A DNA stretch of 64,000 nucleotides from Glandiceps talaboti. Taxonomy: Eukaryota > Hemichordata > Enteropneusta > Spengelidae. A program made the translations under genes and the position numbers. The notes beneath the pieces were generated by a model. That model was not told the DNA's origin. It worked only from the letters and a program-made list of their open reading frames with translations, and ran no database searches. Location of the stretch: assembly GCF_964340395.1 (NCBI RefSeq), contig NC_135553.1, positions 3,375,001 through 3,439,000 of the forward strand, in the 5' to 3' direction. This document shows, piece after piece, positions 26,801 to 38,800 of the stretch. Within the stretch, counting starts at the first letter, position 1. Each line of letters starts with the position of its first letter.

Positions 26801-29800
26801 TTAATGGAATTGTCCATTGATTGGTAGTTTGATGGCCACAGAAGGCAAACTCTAAAGTGACTTGAAATGGCATGCTATGTTCCCTAGCTAATTATAAATA
26901 TGTTGACAGAGGCACACCATGTATTTAGCCTATCTGTAGCCTTGAGGAGTGGCTGACATTATTTGAGCATGATTGATATTTTAGATTTTGTGATTGAGGT
27001 AGGCTAGCATGTATTCGGAAAGGGGCTTTTTTGTTCACTCTTGTATTTCATTTCCTTTCTTGAATTATAAACCACTCATTTACATCTTCCATTTCCTGAA
27101 TGGTGAGTGCCCTTATAGCTGTTAGCATCCACTTATTAAAGTTGATTGACAATGACCTATCAGTAAACAGTAAAAAAATTAAGTCTGTATGTCAACACCT
27201 GAAAATAAGGAGTATGATAATGGAACTTTGAGATTTAGATATCCTGGCTGTGATGTTTGTTAACAAGTAGTGTATACAAAGGAAATAGGTTTGACATATT
27301 ACTGGAGTGATACCTCAAATCACTATAGAGAACAGACTAGAAATGCGGCTTTCCCCTTGGTGTGCAGATGTTACTTATTTGCTTTAGCGATAGTCTTTTA
27401 ATCCTAATTAGAGGCCGTTGTTTATGTACAAAGTTGTGATGTTACGTTTGATAACGTAAAGTAATGCGATATTTGGGCCAGAGTAGTAGTCTCGTTGCCA
27501 GACTCGTGACTATCGTCCCTAATCTGTTTATGTATGCCAAGTGTCGCAGCCGCGAGAAGAGAGGGACTTGTCCCGAGTCTGGCTGGAAGCGTTTGGAAAG
27601 GAATGTGATGTCGTCATTATGTGGGTTTGCCAAAGTATGCAAATGACATCTCAACGTAGTGCGATCATAACAAAGACACGTGTTGTCGCCTAGCCTACGC
27701 ACAGTCATGGTTACATTTGTTGTCCTGAAGGCTATGATGTCTTCGGTAACAAAAACACTGGTTAAAGTATATGGTGACCACATTGATACAGTGTAGAGAA
27801 AGATCAAATTTTATTACATTACATCCACCCATTTGGTTGAAACTAATAGTCATTCGTTATCTTGTAATTAGTATTCAAGTCTTATCCTAAATCGCACAGA
27901 TCTGTTTGTGGTGTTAGACTTCATAAGGCTGAGCAGCGAAGATGGTGATGCAAATTCGCATCTACGGGGAGGTTTTCGATTTGCAAATGATACCTGTGTT
28001 GGCTGGTTAAATGCTCGACACGAAATCCACTTGTTGAAGAAAATACGTTACGATGAAACCAGACAGGTCTTGTAGTTGTAGCAGGAGGACGCTATTTTCA
28101 CAAGCATAGAACTTTTTGAAGATGGAAAACTTACGAAAAATATTATTAAACCAGTATTCTGACCTCGTTTATTATACCTTAGGTGTGATTACCTCTCAAC
28201 CTGAACGGTTTTCTATCGATGTATTGTGCCACATCATGTGGCCGGATATTAACGAAGACATTGTTTGGTTCACTTCCCTGTGATCTCTCTGATTCGAACC
28301 TAGTGGCACAAATGTTGTAATAATGTAGGGATAAAAGTGCCCCCTAAACAGCTCAAGAAAGTGAAACATTGTTCATGTTTTGATTTTCGATGAGTTTCAA
28401 AAAAACGAATGTTAAAAAATCGATATCAACATCCAAAAAAAAATCAAAATTACATGTATTTCTAAATGTTGATTGGTACGTATTCATGATTTGAAAAAAA
28501 AGAATCATATCATGTCTGGATAGATTTGGATTTCCTTGGGCGTCGTTAGTCACGCACCATGTACACGTAAAAACGGACTGTTCCGAAACTTTGTCACGGC
28601 CCACCCATCCCTGGGCAGTGGACTTGCCCACATTGAGACATTGCATCATGTGTTGTTAGCTAGTGAAGCCCTTTCTGACCCGATCTCTGCAAGTTTGATG
28701 GGTACAAAAATATTGCACATCACTTTCATTTCGATTAGAATTCAATACTTGGGAATTAGAATGTACCATTTTGTTCATTTTAGTGACATTTTATTTAGTG
28801 TCACGTAAGTAGTGTCGGTGAACAACACGAGCCGAGATGTCACATGTTTGACATGGCCTCTAAACTTGAACTAAAGTGTCGTAGATGGTGGTATTGTTAA
28901 CGTTTATTTCATAAACACAGTGTTTATGGTAAATGCGGCAGCTTGTTTTCTTCCTCTTGACATTACGCAATGAACAATGAGTGACATTGTCATTCATTGA
29001 AGTAAATAAATCCTTAACACATGATAAGTCGCTATTTATAACAGACTCCTCCTGGATATAGAATATTCAGTAGCTAGTATGTTTGAACAATTTGTCGATT
29101 CGCAAGTTTCATTGGCGGGTATTTTTATCCAAACGCTTCCAGCCAGACTTGGGACTAGTCCCTCTTTTCTCGCAGCTAAGCCGCTCGGCATACATAAACA
29201 GATTAGGGATGATAGTCACGAGTCTGGCAGCGAGACTACCAGAGTAGTTGCAATAATTGTAGCGTTTGATGTGATTTTGAGTGTTTTTTCTTGTTTTTGT
29301 CCTTTTTTTCATTCCAATGTGTTAACTGGAAGCAATCTCTACAATTCCTATAATGTAAAAGCAAATACATGGATGCAATTTAGATTAAACGGCAAAGTTG
29401 GGTGGATTTTTCTGCACCTTACCTTCCAAAAAATCAGACATTTTCTAACTCCAACATTAATTACGGAGTCTTCAAGACCCAAGAAGTGTTCAGAGGTACC
29501 CCAGTTTCCGTCAAAATCAGCAAATGTAGCAACACATGCATTTTGAAATGGGCACTACGCTGACATTGCACTCACATTTTCAGCTTGATCTTGTTACATT
29601 ACAGGAATTGTAGTTTTTGTTTCCTGTTATGTGTGAAACATCGGAACAAAATAAAGCACAAAAACAGAAGAAAGGCCCTCAAGATCACAGCAAATGCCAC
29701 AATTATTGCAGCTAGGGTCAGAGATACATCCCAACTGGATGTTGACAGCCTGTCGGAGATCTCAAAACGTGTTCCTGTGTATGTACCACTATAGTATAGT

Positions 29801-32800
29801 ATAGTATAGTATAGTATAGTATAGTATAGTAATTAGTATAGTATACATGCATAAATAAGTACTTGTATCAGGTTACCAAACATGTTTGTTCACATGGATT
29901 TCGACAGTGAAATGATAGCTTTTGATGACTGAATGAAATGAAAATTTTTTAGGAACAGACTTTTATGACTCCGAGAACAAGGACAACCATATTGATGATA
30001 TCATCGAAGACTCACGACCAATCAAACGGCGAAGAAAAACATTAAGGGGCTACTAGCGAGAGTAATAGAGTTGGAGTGTAGTTTTTTCTAATCCCTGGCC
30101 TACAGTAGTATCCATTTTTCAAAAGAACTTACAGCAAAAAGTAGCATATGTGACACGGTGCAGCAATGGACGATTTGATAAATCACGTTCTGACTTACCC
30201 AAGGAAAAAACAACAATAATCTCACAATAATTAAATTCCTGTGTCAAAATTTAAAGAATCACTTATTATATATACTGTATACCTGGAAATGTTCGTGTAA
30301 GATTTATTTTCGCTAATTTCGCTACAAAACAAAAATGAAAAAATAAGTAGTAGCGAAAATATATATTTCTGCATAATGCAATGTACCAGTATGGTTATTA
30401 GTGAAAATTAATCTTTGTGAACTACATGTACATGAAGACTGTAAAATCGCAATATTTTCTAGTCGTGAAAATATGCAGGTTTACAGTATTCATAAATGAG
30501 ATTGCTAGGAACAAGCAACTTCAATAGAACATAACTCATGTGAAACAGTGATTTTGATTCTGACTGCGTGACGGTCTTCATTTGCGGTCATAGACCGCAC
30601 ATACTAACCTTTGACCTTTTCCAATAGAAACTCTTTGAGTCATTTGCAAAAAAACGTAAAGACCCGAAGTATCATTTTGCACAACGTTCAGCAGTGTTCA
30701 AAGAGAGTTTAAAACAAAAGACATGCTTAAAGGGTGACAGTCACGACAGTGACAGTAGGATGAAGGATTAAGAGACTCATTCACACCCAATATAATAGAC
30801 ATTTCTAGTCTGTTCTCTATAGTGGTGATGTGATACCCACAAGTTTGTCTCCAAGAATTGTCATTACATATACATGTAATAGACTCAGGACAATACTTAC
30901 TTTACTATCTGTTGACAGTTAATATTGTGACTTCATATTCTTTTTTTACTAGTGCATGCACTTGAAGGGAATTTCGTGGATCACAAGAAGCATAAATATT
31001 TTCAAATTCATATAATCTATGAGAAGCCTTATTCCAAGATTCTTTTGGCGCCACTTATTCTCCAATAAACTGACAAACTTGCATTTTTAAAAGAGTTAAT
31101 AGCAGTCTACTCTTGCTCCATTGATGTTTTATCACAGGGCTTACATATTACAGTGTGTCTCTATCATTCTTTATTGATTTGGTATGCAGCAGCCCTCACT
31201 GTACTCCATGTGTTATTAAAGCCACTTATCAATCGCTTATCTACCCCTCTGTTATTCACAGTTACGAACTTTGTGTTAATTGGCTTTGACCACCTGGATT
31301 ATTGACCTGTTTTGAGCATCACAGAGTCACCTTTCTTCAGTATTAACATTAGGTTTTTGTAATGTAGAACCATATATGTGCTACACCTTTGTTGAAACTC
31401 CCTTGTGAATAATGAATTAGCTTTCACAAAGAAAGCTAGCCATGAATTTGTACATACTGCTGTTGAGTTATGTAATTAATGATTAACATGTAAACAATGC
31501 CAGCGATATCATTATGTATGCAAATTCCAGCTGTCAAGTAAACATGGGCAGAAATGTGATGTGGAACGATGATTGGGGAAGCTGATGGTAGCTGTGTCGT
31601 TAAAATGTCTGTATATCACCTTTCTTGGACTTTCTGTCTGTTCAAGGGTTCTGAAGTGTGCTGTCTTTGTATCATGACAATATGTACATGCATTTAGAAA
31701 TGAGAATGTCACATACTGGAAGGAAGTACCCTAACTTCAAATGTTGAATCCTTAGATGATTTGGTGATGAATACATTAGTCCTATATCTGAGGGTATCTA
31801 TATATCCTGGTTCAATATAAATTTGATTGCATATAATATGGCTTTGAAATCTTTTTTCAATATTCGTAATATGTTAATTGTAAAATGCTGTAGACATGGC
31901 AGTGAAATAGGAGTACCCTGTGCGTTGTACCAGTCCACATACTCACTTTCTTATAGTTATACTAGGCATTTTACATGAAGTCCATTTTCGTAGAAATGAA
32001 TGACTTGTCGTTAATATTGATGAAAAGAAGCTGGGTATGTGCTAGTCTTGTCCGTATACGGAATCGTTACGATTTACACCTCCACTCACTTAGAGACCAT
32101 GTTGGCATCCAGACTAGGTGTGTGCTTTCTTTTTGACAGAGGAATTCAGGTGTACCTTGTCATTGCAGTGTGTCAAGATAACAGGGTGTGCATGTATAGT
32201 GTAAGAGAAAGGGGTAGGTAGTGGCAGCAACTCTTCATCATCAGGTACAGCAATTCCTCTCAATTTGGTTAGATCTCCAGTGTTCTCCCCAGGATAGATT
32301 ACAAGGATGGCGAGTAATTTGCATATTAATTTACATAAAAATAACATGGTAATTTGTTTATTGGTATTCATAGTGATCAGCATATAATATGCATGTCTTC
32401 AAAGCTTCAACACTGGATCAAGGTCTTACATGGTTATTTTAACACATACTGGTACACACATGTACACTGAGGATCAGCCATTTCTGTTCTTGTCAAAATA
32501 TTATGATTTTGTCATTCAAAGATTACTAAAGGTCAATGATGGTAGAATACTTTTGAAGCACAGTAGAAACCTGACAAGCATAGCGGCCAAGATGGCAAGG
32601 ACGATGTTTGCACAATGCTTTCTCTGTAGTGAGGAGAACACAGCACTACAGAAACCTGGCAAGCATGGCGGCCTTGATGGCAAGGACAATGTTTGCACTG
32701 CACTTTCTCTATAGTGGGGAGAACATTGATCTCAAACAAAAAGTTTTCCTGCGGTGCTTGAATTCGTCAGCTTGTTTGGTTTCAGTGATGACTTGTTATA

Positions 32801-35800
32801 GAGGTCTATGATCAGTTATATCTTTTCTGTCTCTGTTTAAAAAGAAGTGGTGACATTATTTACTTATGGTACTTACATCACTGATGCCAGTGGACTTGCT
32901 AGATTGCACATGTAATTACCATTGTCTCTTTGTGCATTTAGTATTTACATGCACATTGTCTTCTTTGCATACTAATGCGTCAGGTTCTTTCCCTGGTTCT
33001 TTCTCTTTGGTGTTGCAAGAACTGAGAACTAAGTAATGTGCCAATTGTCAAATGATGGAGAATACAGAGTGATTTGATAAAATTTGTTATGACGAGACAA
33101 GTGGAAAAAGACAGATTATATGTTTACATGTAGGGAATGATGAAAAGGAAGTAAACACTGTCTGAAAGTGTGATAAGGAAATGATCTTCCTATACATTCA
33201 TTTTATAAAGGTGTGCAACAATATAGTGACGTCATCGATGTACATGTATATGCGACAGAATGGTGTTGACATAATCTATATTTTGCAGAATGGAAAGATC
33301 TCGACTTCAGTCTGTAGTCATGTGGAAGCATGTTAGGAGTAGACAGTTGAGCCATGCCACTTTTGAATACATGCATGTAGAGCAGAAAGAGGACATTCTG
33401 TACATTTGATATTCTTGTTTTGATTTGCTTAAAAGAGACTTGCCCATGGTATAACATTGTGTAATTATATAGCCTATATAATAAAAGTAGTAGTATCAGG
33501 ATTTTTGCTCTCGATGTTCCTCTACTAAGCCTGGCCTTTTGCTAGTGGCTGTTTGTTTGAATGCATCCAGAAAAAAGGTGCAAAGTCTTATTAGCTTGTA
33601 AAAATATTCCACAGTGAGATGATGTCAGTAGTGTCACCACAAGATTAGAACCAACTCGAAGGGTTCAGGTGTATGATGTAAACACAAATAGATAGACTAT
33701 AGACATAGACACAAATAGATAGACTATAGACATAGACATATCAAATCGACTTTGAACGTTGGAAATAATAACAAAATTGTGGGTTTGAATATGGCCATTG
33801 CAGCAAGAGGTCAGGCGTTGTAGGGGAATAGCAAGAACAAAAATTTCACATGACTGGATTCTAGGCTAATGAATATGGCGCCATGAAAGGGACTTATACA
33901 CATTTTGTTACCATATGTGCAACTGATTAGAAGGGACTTAACAGATTTTGTTACTGTGACTGATTGGAAGAGACCCATATGTTGCTAATATCACAGACAT
34001 GTATGTTTGTGCTGATGAAAGGGACTTGATACATTTTGTTACTGTGACTGATTGGATGAGACCATATGTTGCTAATATCACAGACTAGTAATATGTATGT
34101 CTGTGCTGATGAAAGGGACTTGATACATTTTGTTACTGTGACTGATTGGATGAGACCATATGTTGCTAATATCACAGACTAGTAATATGTATGTCTGTGC
34201 TGATGAAAGGGACTTGATACATTTTGTTACTGTATGCAACTGATTGGATGAGACCATATGTTGCTAATATCACAGACTAGTAATATGTATGTCTGTGCTG
34301 ATGAAAAGGACTTGATACATTTTGTGAAAATGTGACAGAATGGAAAGGTGTTGATGTGGTCATGTGACAAGTTCTGTAGGTACTAGACACACCTCGAGTG
34401 ACAGACAGAAAAGACACCTCATTCTGAGATGTTCATTTGGTAGTCTAGTTAGTCCCCGCCGGACGAAGTCCGGGACGGGGACTTATGGATTGGGTTCCGT
34501 ACGTCCGTCTGTCCGTCCGTCTGCAGCTGTTTCTTGGAGATGACTGGACTGATTTTTTTCAAACTTGGTACAGGGGCAACATACAATGTCATACATATGC
34601 ACGTCTATTTGTTTCATGATTCGATCCAATATGGCCGCCTAGCAGCCATTTTGTTTGCAAATTTTCCCTGTCTAAAGCCATAACTCAGACATGCTTGAAC
34701 AGATCTCATTCAAAGTTGGTATTAGGACAGTGTTCTATGACATACATGTGCATATTCATTGTTGTCATGATACGATCCAATATGGCTGCCTGGCAGCCAT
34801 TTTGTTTGCGAATTTTCCATGTCCAAAGCCATAACTCAGACATGCTTGAACAGATCTCATTCAAAGTTGGTATTAGGACAGTGTTCTATGACATACATGT
34901 GCATATTCATTATTGTTGTGATGCAATCCAATATGGCCACCTGGCAGCCATTTTGTTTGCGATTTTTCTATGTCCAAAGCCATAACTCAGACATACTTGA
35001 ACAGATCTCATTCAAAGTTGGTATTAGGACAGTGTTCTATGACATACATGTGCATATTCATTGTTGTTGTGATATGATCCAATATGGCCGCCTGGCAGCC
35101 ATTTTGTTTGCGATTTTTCTATGTCCAAAGCCATAACTCAGACATGCTTGAACAGATCTCATTCAAAGTTGGTATTAAAACAGTGTTCTGTGACATACAT
35201 GTGTATATCCATTTTCGTCGTGATACAATCCCCCATACCCGACCAATCCTTTATTGTTGTAGGCATGTTCCATGGCCCACAAGCAGACACAACATATCTA
35301 AGTCTGTTTGATTTAGGTTCACAAGTGTTGTTGCGTGATCAGAGTAGTGATAATTCCTTAAAACCCAATTATAGCGGGTACTATGTCATTGTCAATGACT
35401 TGTTTCTATATAATATGAGTTAAGATTGCGTCCATTCTCTTGTATAGTCAAAGTCGTTACTCTAGCACAGAAATCTGTGCTACCCCCAACAGTGTTCATA
35501 TATTAAAACGTGATTACATCGCATCCCCATATGATTTTAGTTTCGGTCTGGATGTGGAGGTCAATTAAATGCTAAATTTCTACGATTGTCAAAACAGCTG
35601 TACTGATTGAATATATTGTTTAATGAACAGCCAGATTATTGGTAACATTTTTGACGGACTATACGAGAGAGTGGATGTAATCATAACTCGTATCTTATAG
35701 GAACTAGACTATACATTTCACTATATGAATAAGATGGGTGTTAATGAAATGGTTTGTCGGTATGTAAGAGAATGATGTTAGCTTACCACGTCTTTTGTAG

Positions 35801-38800
35801 TTCATGTGATATGACTTGCATGACACTGTTAGCCATATCTTTGATTACAAAAATGACACTTTTTTGAAATTTGAGTCAAAATCTTTGTAGATTTTCTTCA
35901 AAGTGACTTTAAATTTCCTTTCATTTTGTTTCAGGAGAAGGGTAGAAAGCCTGCATTCATCGTCTAATACTAGAAGAAAACCAGGTAGACCACCCAAAAC
36001 TACAGGTAAAGTAATAATTAGCTAAAACTTTAGGCTATGCCAGGAGGGCTATAGGAATAGGTTTTGTCTATCGGTGTATCAGTGCTTGTCAACTACCTTT
36101 TGTCCTCTGTCTGCAACCATTTCTCAGCCATTCATGCATTTTTATATTTTTTCTACAAGTAAATCTTGATGTTACAATGAGCATACTCACATTAATTCTT
36201 GCAATTTCATAATTTTTTTATTTGCAAGCTGACAATTTTGTTGTAAGTACATAATTATTTTTTTATTTGTACTATATCTCAAAAATGTATACAGACCCAA
36301 TTCAAGTGTCTACACCTATAAGCATTGTTGAACTCTATATTAAGAATATTCAACTTGACCTTGACTTTCAAGATCAGAGGTCAAAAAGCATATAATCTAG
36401 CAATGTATCCAAATTGAAGTGGACGTCGTATAATTTAAGGGTTGGTACAATAGAAACAATATGTTTCTACAACAGTTATTATCTGGGACTATACATTTTG
36501 ACCTTGACCTTAACTTTGAAGGTTATATGTCAAAATCTAGCTTTATCAACTCTATACTGTAAAAAATTAAAAATGACATATTTCCTTTCATTAAAGATAC
36601 AAATAGGACAGGAAATAAGGGACTTAGAACTGGTACATGGCATTAGTATGTTTTACTGAGTACTGCAAAAACAGTTATTGAATTTACCATGTGTAGTGGT
36701 ACTATTTAAACTAATTATTCTATGTACTCTCAACTTGCTTAAAGGAAACTTGTGCAAAAGCATCTTGCCAAACGCCAGAACATGTATGTGTACAGTTACA
36801 TTTGTCTACATTTATAGCCAGTCTCATAGGTGTCTAATGGCAGTGTGATCGCTGGTAACTTGTGTGATTATAGCGCATTGGTTATTGGGATATTAAATGT
36901 GTACTTGTTATTTGTGTCAGGGTTAATATCATTTAGACAGTGTATATGCCTGGACCATTTGCATATCAATGAAAAATTTACTTTTAACTGGATAATTTTG
37001 AAAATCAGTCCCATGTACATGTATTTATCAATTTCCCAAAGGTCTTGCAACCCCAACAGGTGCTGCTGTGAGGTTGATCTTTCTATTTTGAATGTGCAAG
37101 GTTCTTGCATATCACAGACTGCAGTATTAGAGAATGGTGATAATTTCTTTCAAAACATTAACAATTTACACCTAACATTTTACACATGCCTGCAACTTTA
37201 TTCCACAAGGTGGTCAGTTTGAAAAAAAATGGCTCCTATTGAAGGGTAAAAATTCACACTTTATACAAAATGTTTGGAAACCGTGATACAGAGAGGCTGA
37301 AAAAATGACAGGTTCAATTAACGGAGCACACAACAATGGTTGTTTAATATTGAATGCAACATAAATACATGCACCTCTCTTATTGGCTGTGGCCTACACA
37401 AAGACTTCCTGGTTATATTGTAGTACACTCACACAATATATGCTGTAGTAATATCAGATTGAAAAGCTGTTATGTACCTTCCTAACTCTCCAGTTGGTAA
37501 ATATTTGTTCAGAGAAATGTCCTGGTCTTTGGGTAGCCACTAGTTCTACATGGATAATAATGAGGTAATTTGCATATATTGGCTGGCAAAATGACATCGA
37601 TTTTGTTATAACATTAAGTCATTCATTGCCTGATTGGTGTAATATGTCTAGAGACAATTCAATAATTATCAAGTAAAATAAAACAACTAGATATAAACAA
37701 AAAAGTGAAAATTGAATAATAAATTAGAAAGATGGAGTGAAAACTTTGGTGTATCATATGCGGTAGAGTTTTTGAGATTAAACTGGTAGTTACTAAGGGC
37801 AACCAGACTTACTTTAATTCTGGTGGTATGTTGTAAGTCTTGTGTGGAAATAAAATGTGCATGTATTTTATCATTAATCATAGTCAATGTGAATATAGTT
37901 TGATAGAGGATGGTAACGTAGCAACTAGTAATAAATCATGTCACAATACCAGAAAACAATAACATCCATCAAATAGTAAAACTCAAGTAGACAATAACAT
38001 GGTTAAAAATATCCATCAAATAGTAAAGCTCAAGTCGACAATAACATGGTGAAAAAGAAAGTCTGCAGAATATCCATCAAATAGTAAAACTCGAGTAGAC
38101 TAAGTCAATCATGTGAAACACATTCTGTTGCCCTCAAAAAGGAATGACATATTTCACTTCAGTGTTACATTTTAGCGTTTTGTCTTTCTTTTCTTTTTTA
38201 TTTGTATGGGCCGCTGGCTTGAAATAAAGAATAATAATAATAAAAAGGAAAACAGAGATGGGAAGGTTGAATTGTGAAAATGTTGCTAAATCTACTAGTA
38301 CAGAAATGAAATAAAGTTGCAGTAGCTATGAATTATAGCTGGTACCTGTACTTCAAAACATGCATAAATGTGGGCGTAATTAAATAGTGTGGGATTTATG
38401 GGATGAAAAGGTATGCTTCAATGCATTTGGAGTCATACAATGATGTGGCACACTGAGCAAAGATGGCCTTTATGACAAAGAAGAAATGACACTTACAAGA
38501 TATTAGATTGGATCATAGGATGAGAAGCCTGATGAGACAGGTGGCTAGTATGATATGGTAACTTGGTTTCATTGCTTTTAATATCAAAATGTGAAATTTG
38601 TCAAAACAGTCATAATTTGATTGGATTTTGACTGATTTTGACTGATGGTAATTGTGTTGATTTGATGTCTCGAATATATTGCTTTGTTTCGTTTTACAGT
38701 CAGTGTAAATCTACCTGTTACAGTAAATGTTATGAGTTGTTCGTCAAAAAAAAACGCCTCGTTATGTCGAAAATGTGCAAAAAAAAAATAAATACGACTT

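Larger units (their letters stand above)
13058..35934 (+). other. ATF7IP intron 2 (22.9 kb)
   Basis: Largest intron in the window. It contains the repeats and mobile-element remnants listed separately: MITEs at 13630, 15146, 24926 and 30272, inverted pairs at 27481/29129, dispersed segments at 29250-29720, and tandem arrays at 20955, 25478, 33895 and 34452. Stretches such as 15260-20830 and 21340-24920 show only small chance-sized frames, apart from the antisense frame at 22752-23447. No nested gene can be supported. Confidence 0.5.

Noticed and set aside
28285-28310. B-box-like GGTTCGAATC on the minus strand
   Set aside because: No A box upstream at tRNA spacing and no cloverleaf; a chance match.
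29440-29530. Plus-strand peptide in segment X with an RGTPVSVKISK stretch, reminiscent of a kinase N-lobe
   Set aside because: The resemblance is short, the frame is not maintained in the homologous copy at 43565-43740, and the other conserved block lies on the opposite strand. Only nucleotide-level homology is claimed.
34695-35423. Repeated ORFs encoding similar 75-105-residue peptides
   Set aside because: They result from 151-bp tandem units read in shifting frames (151 is not a multiple of 3), not from a conserved protein.
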